From the NCBI GenBank assembly GCA_012521105.1, contig JAAYNA010000084.1, positions 92,406 through 156,405 of the forward strand: 64,000 bases of DNA, in the 5' to 3' direction. A program made the position numbers and the translations under genes. Source of the stretch: Clostridiaceae bacterium (GTDB lineage Bacteria > Bacillota > Clostridia > DSM-8532). Numbering within the stretch: the first letter of the stretch is position 1; each line of letters begins with the position of its first letter. The notes beneath the pieces are model-generated. The model made no database searches and was not told where the DNA came from. It saw nothing but the letters and a program-made list of their open reading frames with translations. This document shows, piece by piece, positions 17,656 through 26,945 of this stretch.

Positions 17656-19524
17656 ATGATTCAGGAAAAAGGCAGTATTTCTATCAGCACAGAAAATATC
17701 TTTCCTATAATAAAGAAATGGTTGTATTCAGAGAAGGACATTTTCATAAGGGAACTTGTTTCGAATTCATCCGATGCAATAAGCAAGCTCAGTAAGCTTC
17801 AGTCTATTGGTGAAGCACCTGAAACTGAGCAGGACAAGTTCCAGATAACTGTTTCGATTAACAAAAAGGCTAAAACCATTAAGGTTATAGATAATGGAAT
17901 CGGAATGACCGACGAAGAAGTTAAAAAGTATATTAATCAGATAGCCTTTTCCGGAGCAAGGGATTTTATCGAGAAATATAAGGATAAAACAGATGATCAG
18001 CAAATAATAGGGCATTTTGGGTTAGGGTTTTATTCTGCTTTTATGGTTGCAGATAAAGTCCAGATAGACACGTTATCTTATAAAGAAGGTGCTCAGGCTG
18101 TTCGCTGGATTAGCAGCGGAGATACCGAGTATGAAATGACCAATTCTGACAGGGATAAAACCGGAACTACAGTCACCCTTTACATGGCCGACGACAGTTT
18201 GGAGTATACTGAGTATTTTAAAATGCATGAGATTTTGAAGAAGTATTTTTCCTTCTTACCCTATGAGCTTTACTTAATAGATGAGGATAAAGAAGAAGAA
18301 AAAGATAAAAAAGAAAAGCCGGAGCCAATAAACAATCCCAACCCGCTTTGGAAGAAGAATCCGAAGGACTGTACAGAAGATGAGTATAAAGAATTTTACC
18401 GTGAGACATTTTTTGATTTTCAGGATCCCCTGTTCTGGATCCACATTAATATGGAATATCCTTTCAGAATGCAGGGAATTATTTACTTCCCAAAACTGAA
18501 GCATGAGTTTGAAACCATGGAAGGAAAAATAAAGTTATATTACAATCAGGTCTTTGTAGCAGATAACATTAAGGAAGTAATACCCGAATTCCTGCTAATG
18601 CTTAAAGGTATGCTGGATTGCCCCGATCTTCCGCTGAATGTATCCCGCAGCTTTCTTCAAAATGAAGGTTATGTTGAGAAGATTTCACGACATATAACAA
18701 AAAAAGTTGCAGATAAACTTATTCTTTTGCATAAAAAGGAGTATGAAAATTACACTAAATACTGGGACGATATTAATCCCTTTGTTAAGTATGGCTGTAT
18801 GCGTGAAGAAAGGTTCTATGAAAGAGTAAAGGATATTATTATATTTAAAACAATAAATGATGAGTATGTTACACTCAATGATTATCTTGAAAGAAATAAG
18901 GAAAAGCATGAGAATACAGTTTACTATGTAAATGATGTGAACCAGCAGGCCCAATATATAAACATGTTTAAAAACAATCAAATGGAAGCTGTGGTGCTGA
19001 ATACCCTAATTGATAACCATTTTATAAGCTTTCTCGAGTCCAAAAACAATAATGTTAAGTTTTTGAGAATTGACGCAGATATTACATCAAACCTGAAAGA
19101 TCAGTCAACAGAAGAAGATGAAAAGGAAACTAAGAAGTTATCTGAAAAAATAGAAAAGCTTTTTAAAGATACTTTGAACATTAAAGATTTAAAGGTGCAG
19201 GTTGAAAAGCTAAAAGCTGAGTCAACACCGGCGATCATTCTTCTTTCAGAACAGTCCAGAAGAATGCAGGAAATGAGCAGGATGTTTGCCGGTGGGGATG
19301 CAAAAAATATGTTTCCTGCCGAAGAAACCCTGGTTATTAACCGTAACAGTAAACTTGTAAAAGCTCTTGCAGAAAGTATCGATGATAAGGAAAAGGATGA
19401 AGAACGGAAGCTTTTGGTCAGGCAGATTTATGATATTGCCCTGTTAAGTCATAAACCGCTGGAACCCGATGCATTATCAGCTTTTATAGAGCGCAGTATA
19501 AAACTGATGGAGAAAATAGTATAA
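17656..19524 (+). CDS. htpG: Molecular chaperone HtpG (Hsp90)
   Basis: Cytosolic ATP-dependent Hsp90 chaperone. The GHKL ATPase N-domain shows ELVSNSSDAISKL, VIDNGIGMTDEEV and IIGHFGLGFYSAFMVA; a charged linker rich in Glu/Lys (about residues 212-225) precedes the middle domain (PLNVSRSFLQNEGYV) and the C-terminal dimer region is shorter than in the eukaryotic protein. Length 622 matches bacterial HtpG. Strong ribosome binding site AGGAGG. A CIRCE element and consensus promoter upstream make HrcA-controlled heat-shock induction likely. Confidence 0.97.
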   Translation: MIQEKGSISISTENIFPIIKKWLYSEKDIFIRELVSNSSDAISKLSKLQSIGEAPETEQDKFQITVSINKKAKTIKVIDNGIGMTDEEVKKYINQIAFSGARDFIEKYKDKTDDQQIIGHFGLGFYSAFMVADKVQIDTLSYKEGAQAVRWISSGDTEYEMTNSDRDKTGTTVTLYMADDSLEYTEYFKMHEILKKYFSFLPYELYLIDEDKEEEKDKKEKPEPINNPNPLWKKNPKDCTEDEYKEFYRETFFDFQDPLFWIHINMEYPFRMQGIIYFPKLKHEFETMEGKIKLYYNQVFVADNIKEVIPEFLLMLKGMLDCPDLPLNVSRSFLQNEGYVEKISRHITKKVADKLILLHKKEYENYTKYWDDINPFVKYGCMREERFYERVKDIIIFKTINDEYVTLNDYLERNKEKHENTVYYVNDVNQQAQYINMFKNNQMEAVVLNTLIDNHFISFLESKNNNVKFLRIDADITSNLKDQSTEEDEKETKKLSEKIEKLFKDTLNIKDLKVQVEKLKAESTPAIILLSEQSRRMQEMSRMFAGGDAKNMFPAEETLVINRNSKLVKALAESIDDKEKDEERKLLVRQIYDIALLSHKPLEPDALSAFIERSIKLMEKIV

Positions 19525-19534
19525 CCGAAGAGAT

Positions 19535-19553
19535 GGAGGGGAATAACCCCTCC
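19535..19553 (+). terminator. GC-rich hairpin between htpG and HD-domain gene
   Basis: GGAGGGG-AATAA-CCCCTCC forms a 7-bp GC stem 11 nt after the htpG stop, followed by TGTTATT, a weak U-tract. It may be a partial terminator or mRNA-stabilising element; its 3' side is near the next ribosome binding site. Confidence 0.5.
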
Positions 19554-19572
19554 TGTTATTAAGGAGAGTATT

Positions 19573-20163
19573 ATGGATAAATTAAAACAGCAAATTTCGT
19601 TTATTGTTGAAATCGATAAGTTAAAAAATATATTCCGTCAATCTTATTTAACCGACAAGTCCCGTCATGAAAATGATGCGGAGCATTCATGGCATTTGGC
19701 AATCATGGCATTTTTGCTGGCTGGGCACGTTGATGAAGGAATAGATATACTTAAGGTTATAAAAATGGTTCTTATGCACGATTTGGTTGAAATTGATGCA
19801 GGGGATACCTATTGCTACGATGAAAAGGCAAAACAGGATAAAAGGGAAAGAGAAGAAAAGTGCGCAGAACGTATTTTTAAAATGCTCCCCGAAGAACAAT
19901 GCAGAGAAATGTATGAACTATGGGAAGAATTCGAACGGATGGAAACTGCTGAGGCAAAATATGCTGCTGCATTGGACAGATTACAGCCCGTTCTTTTAAA
20001 TTACTTCTCTGAAGGTAAGTCATGGAAGGAGCATGGAATATGCATTGAGCAGGTTATTGAAAGAAACAGCGGAATAAAAAACTGTTCACCGAAACTTTGG
20101 AAATTTGTAGAAGAATTGCTTCACGATGCAGTGAAAAAAGGATATCTGAAAGAGGGTTACTAA
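19573..20163 (+). CDS. HD-domain hydrolase (HDDC2/YfbR-like, putative 5'-deoxynucleotidase)
   Basis: A 196-residue metal-dependent phosphohydrolase of the HD superfamily. Metal ligands are visible as His in DAEHSWHLAIMA, HD in KMVLMHDLVEIDAGD and a C-terminal Asp in YAAALDRLQPVL. This arrangement is typical of HDDC2/YfbR proteins, which dephosphorylate deoxynucleoside 5'-monophosphates; the exact substrate is inferred. ATG follows AAGGAGAG. The downstream 170 bp holds the tRNA-Tyr promoter. Confidence 0.8.
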   Translation: MDKLKQQISFIVEIDKLKNIFRQSYLTDKSRHENDAEHSWHLAIMAFLLAGHVDEGIDILKVIKMVLMHDLVEIDAGDTYCYDEKAKQDKREREEKCAERIFKMLPEEQCREMYELWEEFERMETAEAKYAAALDRLQPVLLNYFSEGKSWKEHGICIEQVIERNSGIKNCSPKLWKFVEELLHDAVKKGYLKEGY

Positions 20164-20266
20164 AAGTAATACAGAGTAAAAAGAACATTAATGTAAAAAA
20201 GAAGAATTATATGAAATAACGTGGAAACAATAGGATTAAATACATGAAAAAATTTTAAATTCATTA

Positions 20267-20295
20267 TTGACAAAGTGGAAAACCTCCTGTATTAT
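20267..20295 (+). promoter_or_regulatory. Promoter of tRNA-Tyr
   Basis: TTGACA at 20267-20272 and TATTAT at 20290-20295 with a 17-bp spacer, about 38 bp upstream of the mature 5' end of the tRNA. Confidence 0.8.
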
Positions 20296-20333
20296 ATTAA
20301 TTGTTCGCCTTGCGACAAAGATAAATAACATAT

Positions 20334-20419
20334 GGGAGAGTTCCCGAGTGGCCAAAGGGGGCAGACTGTAAATCTGTTGCTTGTCAGCTTCGGTGGTTCG
20401 AATCCGCCCTCTCCCACCA
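20334..20419 (+). tRNA. tRNA-Tyr (anticodon GTA)
   Basis: An 86-nt class II tRNA. The acceptor arm GGGAGAG pairs with CTCTCCC, with encoded ACCA. The anticodon stem GCAGA/TCTGT encloses CTGTAAA with anticodon GTA at 20368-20370. A long variable arm follows (around TGCTTGTCAGCTTC) and the T-loop is GGTTCGAATCC. It stands alone with its own promoter and terminator. Confidence 0.97.
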
Positions 20420-20420
20420 G

Positions 20421-20456
20421 ATACGATGTGTAGAACAACACATCGTATTTTTGTTT
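20421..20456 (+). terminator. Rho-independent terminator of tRNA-Tyr
   Basis: ATACGATGTGT / ACACATCGTAT, an 11-bp stem with a 6-nt loop, ending in TTTTTGTTT, starting 2 nt after the CCA end. Confidence 0.92.
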
Positions 20457-20505
20457 AAGGCATATACACGATTATTAGAATTTTTATAATAAAAGAGGTA
20501 CATAA

Positions 20506-21570
20506 ATGCCATATGACATAGCTATTATTGGGGCCGGACCTGCAGGCTGCACGCTGGCACGGCTTTTGGATAAAAATTATAAGGTTTTGTTAATTGATAA
20601 GAGAGATATACTCGCAGAAAATAGTAATTCAAAATGCTGCGGTGGATTATTGGCACCTGATGCCCAACAAATGCTCGGCAGAATGGGCATGGCTATCCCT
20701 TCATCGGTATTAGTGGACCCTCAGCTTTTCTTAGTTAGAACAATAGACTTTGATAATAGGATAGAACGTTATTATCAGCGATTTTATTTTAATATGGACA
20801 GGCTGGTATTTGAGCAATGGCTTTTGTCAAAAATTCCGGCAAGTGTTGATCTTGCCCTTGGATGTACATTTAAAACCTGTGAATATACAGGTGAAGATGT
20901 TCGTTTTTCTTTCACATATAAGGGGAAAACCTACAAAGAAAGTGCAAAGATAATTATAGGTGCTGACGGTGGCCACTCCCTTGTAAGAAAATCTGTATTT
21001 CCCGATAAAAAAATGCCCGAAACCTATGTAGCCATTCAGGAATGGTTTGAGACAGATAATTCTATGCCCTGGTATGGTGCTATTTTTGATTCAACAATAA
21101 CCGACTTTTATTCCTGGACAATAACAAAAGGTAAGGTTTTGATAATTGGTTCGGCTTTAAAAAAGAATAATCTTGCCCTTGATCGTTTTAAAATGCTTAA
21201 AATGAAGCTTAGGGATAATGGGCTTGTATATGGTAAGAAAATACTCAGAGAAGGAGCCTTTTTATTAAGGCCGGGCAGTATTTCGTCTATTATTACAGGG
21301 AATGAGTACTGTGCATTGGTTGGGGAAGCAGCAGGGTTTATAAGTCCAAGTTCGGCTGAAGGGATAAGTTTTGCATTAAAAAGCGCTTACCACCTTGCAA
21401 GCGCTTTAAATGAAAGTTTATATGAATTTCATTCTGATTATTCAAAGAAAGTTTCAAAACTTAAATTAAGCCTTTTTGGCAAGAATCTGAAGTGTCCTGC
21501 AATGTATAACAGATTTCTGCGTGGAATGATTATGAGAAGCGCTCTTATGTCAACAGATACCCTTTTTTAA
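20506..21570 (+). CDS. FAD-dependent oxidoreductase, geranylgeranyl reductase-like (COG0644)
   Basis: A 354-residue flavoprotein. The N-terminal Rossmann motif is IAIIGAGPAGCTLARLL, followed by a GG-rich loop with CCGGLLAPDAQ; the second FAD motif IIIGADGGHSLVRKS is near residue 148 and the third, ALVGEAAGFISPSSAEGISFALKS, near 270. This is the FixC/geranylgeranyl reductase/p-hydroxybenzoate hydroxylase fold. The double Cys near residue 45 is seen in some anaerobic members. The substrate cannot be read; reduction of an isoprenoid chain is one option, consistent with but not proven by the neighbouring glycolipid-type genes. It converges with the GT2 gene (16 bp gap). Confidence 0.75.
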   Translation: MPYDIAIIGAGPAGCTLARLLDKNYKVLLIDKRDILAENSNSKCCGGLLAPDAQQMLGRMGMAIPSSVLVDPQLFLVRTIDFDNRIERYYQRFYFNMDRLVFEQWLLSKIPASVDLALGCTFKTCEYTGEDVRFSFTYKGKTYKESAKIIIGADGGHSLVRKSVFPDKKMPETYVAIQEWFETDNSMPWYGAIFDSTITDFYSWTITKGKVLIIGSALKKNNLALDRFKMLKMKLRDNGLVYGKKILREGAFLLRPGSISSIITGNEYCALVGEAAGFISPSSAEGISFALKSAYHLASALNESLYEFHSDYSKKVSKLKLSLFGKNLKCPAMYNRFLRGMIMRSALMSTDTLF

Positions 21571-21585
21571 AAAGTCCTTTATCAC

Positions 21586-22530
21586 CTATTTGTCTTCGTT
21601 AAGATTCCTGGTCTCTTTAATGATGTACAGGGGTCTTTCCTTTACTTCGTCATAAATACGCCCAATATATTCACCCATTATGCCCAGCATTAAAAGTGTT
21701 ATTCCATTAAAGAAGAGGCTTACTGCAAGAATAGAGGCCCAGCCAGGCTGTACCGTTTCGGGAAAGAATATTCGTTGTACAAGAACATAAATAAGATAAA
21801 CAAAACTTCCCAGAGATATTAAAGTACCTATATAGGATGCCAGTTTAAGTGGTTTATACGAAAAAGTTGTAATTCCGTCAAGGGCAAGTTTTAACATTTT
21901 CTTTAAAGGATATTTTGTTTCCCCTGCAAAACGTTCTTCCCTTTCAAATTCAACAGCAGTTTGCTTAAACCCAAGCCAGCTGATTAGCCCTCTTACATAT
22001 CTGTTACGCTCTCTGACACGTTTTAAGGCATCACAGACTTTTCTGTCAATCAGTCTGAAATCTCCTGTATCGACAGGAATATTAACATCTGTCATATTTC
22101 TTAAAAAACGATAGAAGGCAGCTGCTGTGAATTTTTTAAAAAAGGTTTCACCCCTTCTTGAGATCCGCTTCCCATATACAACATCGAATCCGCTTTTCCA
22201 CTTTTCTATCATTACTGGGATCAGTTCGGGGGGGTCCTGAAGATCTCCATCAATTACAACTATACATTGACCCGACGAGTAATCCATACCCGCTGTTATT
22301 GCAATCTGGTGACCGAAATTACGGGAAAAGTCGAGCAGCTTAACGCGTTCATCCCTGTCGCATATTTCATTTATCAGTGCAGCTGTATTGTCCCTGCTGC
22401 CGTCATTTACAAATACAATTTCATAGCTGCAGCCGGTTTTTTCCATAACCTCTGTAAGCCTGCGGTATGTTTCGGATACAACAGCTTCTTCGTTATACAT
22501 TGGAACTACTACCGAACACAGAATATCCAT
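21586..22530 (-). CDS. Glycosyltransferase family 2, DPM1/GtrB-like
   Basis: A protein of about 314 residues that transfers a sugar from a nucleotide donor to a polyprenyl phosphate. The GT-A domain shows SVVVPMYNEEAVV, FVNDGSRDNTAAL, the DGDLQDPPELIP metal-binding stretch, and DTGDFRLIDRKV; two C-terminal membrane helices (about 235-300) are the GtrB/DPM1 type. The start is ATG 22530 with AAGGAAG upstream; the track ATG 22548 overlaps that site. With GtrA and the GT-C-like proteins upstream it could make a lipid-linked sugar that a GT-C enzyme then uses outside the membrane. Confidence 0.88.
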   Translation of the reverse strand: MDILCSVVVPMYNEEAVVSETYRRLTEVMEKTGCSYEIVFVNDGSRDNTAALINEICDRDERVKLLDFSRNFGHQIAITAGMDYSSGQCIVVIDGDLQDPPELIPVMIEKWKSGFDVVYGKRISRRGETFFKKFTAAAFYRFLRNMTDVNIPVDTGDFRLIDRKVCDALKRVRERNRYVRGLISWLGFKQTAVEFEREERFAGETKYPLKKMLKLALDGITTFSYKPLKLASYIGTLISLGSFVYLIYVLVQRIFFPETVQPGWASILAVSLFFNGITLLMLGIMGEYIGRIYDEVKERPLYIIKETRNLNEDK

Positions 22531-22570
22531 ACAATTTCTTCCTTTCATTTGTTATTTACCATAGTCTCAG

Positions 22571-23869
22571 CTATTCCTCAAGTGCAGGAAAACGCTCTGA
22601 AATTTCAAGACCGCTGCGTATTGCATAATTCTGTCCGCGATCTTCAGGGTATATTTGTGACATGGAAGTCAGATATAAACCCTTCATAGGGGTTTCAATC
22701 TCAGGAATTAATTTTGAATAGCCAGTTCTCACAACGGGCTGTGCATCCCTTGTCCTGTTAATATGATACTTTATAATCCATTCTTTACTAAAATTAGGAA
22801 AAATCTTTTTAAGGCCCGAAATAAACAAATCCTTAATACTTTCATCGTCTTTACTGTAAAGCTCATTGGTTGCATCAAGGTATCTGGACAGATAAACAAT
22901 ATGTGAACCATATTTATGGTTTTTAACAAGATTAGTATGCTCTATAACCAATACAAAGGGGATTTCTTTGTCTGCAACGGTCATCCAGTAATTTGGCATG
23001 AGACTCTCTTTAAGTTCAAGTATCATGCAAATATTTGCCTTGTATTTTATTTTTCTGAGACTGTCCAGGTAATGTTTGCCCATACCCTTAATTACATAAG
23101 ACAACTTTTCGGGGGAGGCTGTGAAAATTACCGAGTCATACTCCTCCATCCCTGATTTGCTTTTTATTTTAAATGTGCCATTGCTTTTGTAAATTTCAGT
23201 CACGCCATCATTCAAACGGATTTCACCATTGCAGGACTTAATTATTTCAGCCATTCTATAGTAAATTTTCACAAAACTTCCATCCATGTATCCAAGCTGT
23301 TCCTTAATTATATTTTTTCCCCTGCTTGAACCTCTTAGCTTAAACTTATTCCATATCCAGGTTGCTGCTATTTTGTCGCTGTCTATGTCAAATTTTGAGT
23401 TTAAAAGAGGTTCCCACACAAGATTGTAGCATTCCTCACCACCGCGCTTAATTATCCAGTCCCGTGCAGTAATATCTTCAATGGCAAGATAATCTTTTAC
23501 GAAACGCGCCTGAAGCACCATTAGTCCCATGCGAATCCTGCTGATAAATGACAGTGGCTTAAACAATAAAAGATCCATGGGCGATGTAAAGGGATAGATT
23601 GTATTGTTTATATATATTACATTGGAAGGCTCATACCACTTCAGTTCACTTTCAAACCCCAACTCTTTTATTATGTCGATAATAATGGTGTCATTTGTAA
23701 AGATATGATGGTAATATATCTCCAGCATATCATCACCAACAGGGATGGCAGCTGTAAGTCCGCCCAGCCTGTCATTTTTATCGTACACTGTAACCGAATG
23801 GCCTTTTAAAGATAATTTCCAACCGGCAGCAAGACCGGTGGCACCTGCACCTATAATAGCTATTTTCAT
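22571..23869 (-). CDS. FAD-dependent amine oxidase/protoporphyrinogen oxidase-like protein
   Basis: A 432-residue flavoprotein with IAIIGAGATGLAAGWKL at the N-terminus and a GG loop (DRLGGLTAAIP). The architecture fits the COG1232 group (HemY-like, NAD(P)-binding Rossmann) that often sits beside GT2 and polysaccharide genes. The C-terminal FAD contact is GLYLTSMSQIYPEDRGQNYAI. No membrane helix is seen. Start has GGAGGGG upstream. A role in modifying a sugar or polyprenyl-linked intermediate is inferred from the neighbours; heme synthesis is unlikely in this context. Confidence 0.75.
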   Translation of the reverse strand: MKIAIIGAGATGLAAGWKLSLKGHSVTVYDKNDRLGGLTAAIPVGDDMLEIYYHHIFTNDTIIIDIIKELGFESELKWYEPSNVIYINNTIYPFTSPMDLLLFKPLSFISRIRMGLMVLQARFVKDYLAIEDITARDWIIKRGGEECYNLVWEPLLNSKFDIDSDKIAATWIWNKFKLRGSSRGKNIIKEQLGYMDGSFVKIYYRMAEIIKSCNGEIRLNDGVTEIYKSNGTFKIKSKSGMEEYDSVIFTASPEKLSYVIKGMGKHYLDSLRKIKYKANICMILELKESLMPNYWMTVADKEIPFVLVIEHTNLVKNHKYGSHIVYLSRYLDATNELYSKDDESIKDLFISGLKKIFPNFSKEWIIKYHINRTRDAQPVVRTGYSKLIPEIETPMKGLYLTSMSQIYPEDRGQNYAIRSGLEISERFPALEE

Positions 23870-23896
23870 ACGATTGGCCCCTCCAAAATATAAAAT

Positions 23897-26134
23897 TTAT
23901 CTGACTCTAAATATTGTAGTATTATTATCCTGAAAAGCAACAGTAAAAGTTTCATAAAATATCTCTTCATTAAGAACATATTCTGCTGCAGTTCTGTTTT
24001 GATCTTCTATAACAATATAATCAATACCTTCAGATACTGCAAGTTTTTTTAATTCTTCGCTGTTGGCTGCACTGTAAATTCTCTTCATGCATTCCTCTCT
24101 TTTGCTGATATCATAACCTGCTGTTATTGTAAAATACGGGTAACCGTTATACACGCATCTGCCTGCAAGCATAATGGACATTGGTGCTCCGTAGTGGGTC
24201 ATGTAATGAGTAAGAAATATATCTTCGGGATTTGTTTCATTTTGTACCCAAACACATACCCGATCCTTTTGATTATATGATACGCTGTTTTTGTCCAGAT
24301 TATAAAGGGTGACCATATCCACAATTCCTGTACAGGTAAGAAGGAATATAAGACAGAGTGAAATTATGAGGGTGGTCTTTGTCTTAAACAGTTCGGACAA
24401 CAGATCGGATACAGGAATATTTAACAGGATTACAGACAGAATAATATATTTGTGGTTAACGGTTACATCGGGGGTAAGCTGCAAGGTTGTTGCAAGGATA
24501 ACAGGAGCGGTAAAAACGGGAACAAGCCACAGGGAGGTTATTTTTATATCTATATTGTTGCAATATATGAGGCAGGCATAACAGAAAATTAATAATATTA
24601 TTATAAAAAAGGCCCAAAACAGATCTACCGATGGCATAAATGCTATAAGGAGTATTATGAAAAGAAAGGAGATAACAAGTCCTGCCCATTTTTTCCTGAG
24701 GGTACCAAAAAAAATGAAAATACCTGCCAAAATAAAAGGAAGAACTCCCAACAGTTCGGTATAATAAGAGAAAATGTGGCTTAAGCTTCCGGATTCTGCT
24801 AAAAAGCCCGGGTTATATTTTAAAGATACTACTCCTGTTCCACTTCCCGAAAAAAGTCTGGACTGAAAAACCGAAAGGATAAATGTAATTATCGCCATTA
24901 AAAGATATCCCAATTTTCCCCTTGACAGTGCAGCCATAATAAACAATACAGATATTCCGGCTATTACTACCGCACCATTCCAATATGCTATAAGCCCAAG
25001 TATAATTCCGGACAGAATGCATGGCATTAAAGACTTAATGGCCCATGCTCCGCGGGAAAACAAGACTGTTTTTATGTATTGGTTAAAAAACACCTCTTTT
25101 TGCTGCAGGTAAATATTTTTAGAACCTTTGGTATTTGACCTTTTTATATGTTCAATAGTTTCAATGAAAAGGGGAAGCATAAGAAAAAGCACAATAATAA
25201 AAAGGCCAAAGGCAAAGGAGAGATGCCGCTGATTAATATATACTTTCTGCGCCCATAATCCCCATTCTTCACGCAGCGTATTTCCTATGTGTTCTCTGTA
25301 ATTTAGGTCAGCACTCAGGTTATTTGCCACTGCATAGAAAAAGCTTTTGACATTTGAAAAACCGTGTAAAAAAGTGAAAAAGGCAAAAGAACTTCTGAAT
25401 GCAAACAAAAAGCAGGATAAAAGTCCCGCTGAAGTTTTTTTTGTAAGGAATGTGCCAAGAGCGTACAAAAGCATATTGAAGCTTACAAGGGAAAGAATGC
25501 TTGGAATGTTTAATGCCTGTGGCAGGGTCAATCCAAGGTATTCAAGATAAGCTGCCATAAAATAAAACATGAAATGGTATCGTATTGTTCCATCAGGAAA
25601 ATGCGGGTACTGGGCAGGGAAGTTTTTACCAACGGAAAATGAGCGAATTACGGGCAAATGAGCTCCAAAATCACTGAATGCAGATACTCCTACACGAAGA
25701 ATATCTCCTTTCATATAAAAAGAACGGCATATAAAAAAAGACCAGAATATAACTGATGAAATTAATATAAACCATTCTGTTTTTTTAAAATGAAAATTCA
25801 ACCCATATCTTCTGAATTCCTTTAGAAATCTTTTTACAGGCCTGCGTTTTAATACGGCAATAGTTGTTAATATCAGTAGTGAAAGAGCTATTGATATTAT
25901 ATTGGCATATAATAAAGGGTTTTCAGTATCTTTAAATGCTGTTGCTGAAAAGTAAGTTACCCAGGAAAGAATCAAAGTTCCAACAAGGTAAGAGGATGGA
26001 AAAAATAAGAAGACAGGACTTACAATTCTGTTTCGTCCGTTCAAAACATCAATTCCTGTCTGCCAATATGGTTTTAAACACAGGACAATTCCGGCTCCCA
26101 AGGAAATTGCAAGGAATATATACAAGAAAGCCAT
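23897..26134 (-). CDS. Large polytopic GT-C-like membrane protein
   Basis: A protein of about 745 residues; ATG 26134 is chosen because GGAGG lies 8 nt upstream, while the track ATG 26140 is only 2 nt away. About 15 hydrophobic segments are visible. The first large loop has SAFSDFGAHLPVIRSFS and YPHFPDGTIRYHFMFYF, an acidic/His loop typical of GT-C polyprenyl-phosphate-sugar glycosyltransferases. A soluble C-terminal domain (about 620-745) includes EGIDYIVIEDQN. Its plan resembles the DUF2298 protein encoded divergently at 26946. No close named family is recognised. Confidence 0.6.
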   Translation of the reverse strand: MAFLYIFLAISLGAGIVLCLKPYWQTGIDVLNGRNRIVSPVFLFFPSSYLVGTLILSWVTYFSATAFKDTENPLLYANIISIALSLLILTTIAVLKRRPVKRFLKEFRRYGLNFHFKKTEWFILISSVIFWSFFICRSFYMKGDILRVGVSAFSDFGAHLPVIRSFSVGKNFPAQYPHFPDGTIRYHFMFYFMAAYLEYLGLTLPQALNIPSILSLVSFNMLLYALGTFLTKKTSAGLLSCFLFAFRSSFAFFTFLHGFSNVKSFFYAVANNLSADLNYREHIGNTLREEWGLWAQKVYINQRHLSFAFGLFIIVLFLMLPLFIETIEHIKRSNTKGSKNIYLQQKEVFFNQYIKTVLFSRGAWAIKSLMPCILSGIILGLIAYWNGAVVIAGISVLFIMAALSRGKLGYLLMAIITFILSVFQSRLFSGSGTGVVSLKYNPGFLAESGSLSHIFSYYTELLGVLPFILAGIFIFFGTLRKKWAGLVISFLFIILLIAFMPSVDLFWAFFIIILLIFCYACLIYCNNIDIKITSLWLVPVFTAPVILATTLQLTPDVTVNHKYIILSVILLNIPVSDLLSELFKTKTTLIISLCLIFLLTCTGIVDMVTLYNLDKNSVSYNQKDRVCVWVQNETNPEDIFLTHYMTHYGAPMSIMLAGRCVYNGYPYFTITAGYDISKREECMKRIYSAANSEELKKLAVSEGIDYIVIEDQNRTAAEYVLNEEIFYETFTVAFQDNNTTIFRVR

Positions 26135-26160
26135 GAGCATATCCTCCGTTTAATTTTCCT

Positions 26161-26616
26161 TCAGTCTTTATAAATGACCTTATTATATAATATAAAGTTC
26201 CAGGACACAATAAATACCATAATAAGTATTTTAGGCAAATAATAGGGTATCCATGGCGTGCCTGGAAAAAGAGATTTCAGAAGTTCGGTTACAGCCATAA
26301 AGAGAAGGATATTTCCAGCTACCATGTTGAACAGAAACAAAAGACCATATGATAAAAGCTGTTTCTTGAAGTTTTTATGGGATTTAAAAGTAAAAAATTT
26401 ATTCAGTAAGAAATTGAACCAGAAAATGAATGTGTATACTAATATATTTGTTACAACAACAGGCAGCGGAAGAACCCTTCGGAATATAAGAAACAAAATG
26501 TATTCAATAGTGAAGGAGGATACTCCTACTATTAAATATCTGATGAATTTTTTAACAAAGTCAGGATTTAATAACTCGTTGGTAATCTTTTCCTTAACTG
26601 CACGTATTCGGCTCAT
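26161..26616 (-). CDS. GtrA family membrane protein
   Basis: About 151 residues with four membrane helices; the first follows FVKKFIRYLIVGVSSFTIEYILF, the GtrA signature. GtrA proteins help move bactoprenol-linked sugars across the membrane. ATG 26616 has AGGAGAG upstream; the track start 26670 is upstream of that ribosome binding site. It is the first gene of the leftward cluster with the GT-C-like, FAD and GT2 genes. Confidence 0.88.
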   Translation of the reverse strand: MSRIRAVKEKITNELLNPDFVKKFIRYLIVGVSSFTIEYILFLIFRRVLPLPVVVTNILVYTFIFWFNFLLNKFFTFKSHKNFKKQLLSYGLLFLFNMVAGNILLFMAVTELLKSLFPGTPWIPYYLPKILIMVFIVSWNFILYNKVIYKD

Positions 26617-26813
26617 ATAAAACTCTCCTAAGATAACGAGGCATAAATTCAGGCCACCGGCTATCCACAAAAAGCTGACAGCCTTTATAAATAAGTGTAT
26701 TCAGAAACCCCAAATTTTCAAGATAGAATTTGTCTGAAAACCAAATATATTATAACCAATAGAAATTATTATATCATCTGGGATTCTATAGTGCAAATAA
26801 AGCCGAACTGAAC

Positions 26814-26842
26814 TTGTGCATTTTTTATTGTACTGGTATAAT
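26814..26842 (+). promoter_or_regulatory. Candidate promoter for the DUF2298 gene
   Basis: TTGTGC at 26814-26819 and an extended TGGTATAAT with TATAAT at 26837-26842, spacer 17. It lies in the 330-bp divergent region between gtrA and the DUF2298 gene. Confidence 0.6.
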
Positions 26843-26945
26843 AACTTTACAAATTTTGTTGAAAGATAAGAATAATTTTGATTCGAAAAATGAGTAAGGT
26901 TTTTAAGGCCATATTAGTTCACTACTCATTACGGGAGGACGGTAG

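Noticed and set aside
22267-22689. 140-residue + strand ORF across the GT2 and FAD genes
   Set aside because: Lies in the antisense of two clear genes and spans their boundary; no motif.
24309-24581. + strand ORF inside the GT-C-like gene
   Set aside because: Shadow of the long leftward membrane-protein frame without its own start signal.
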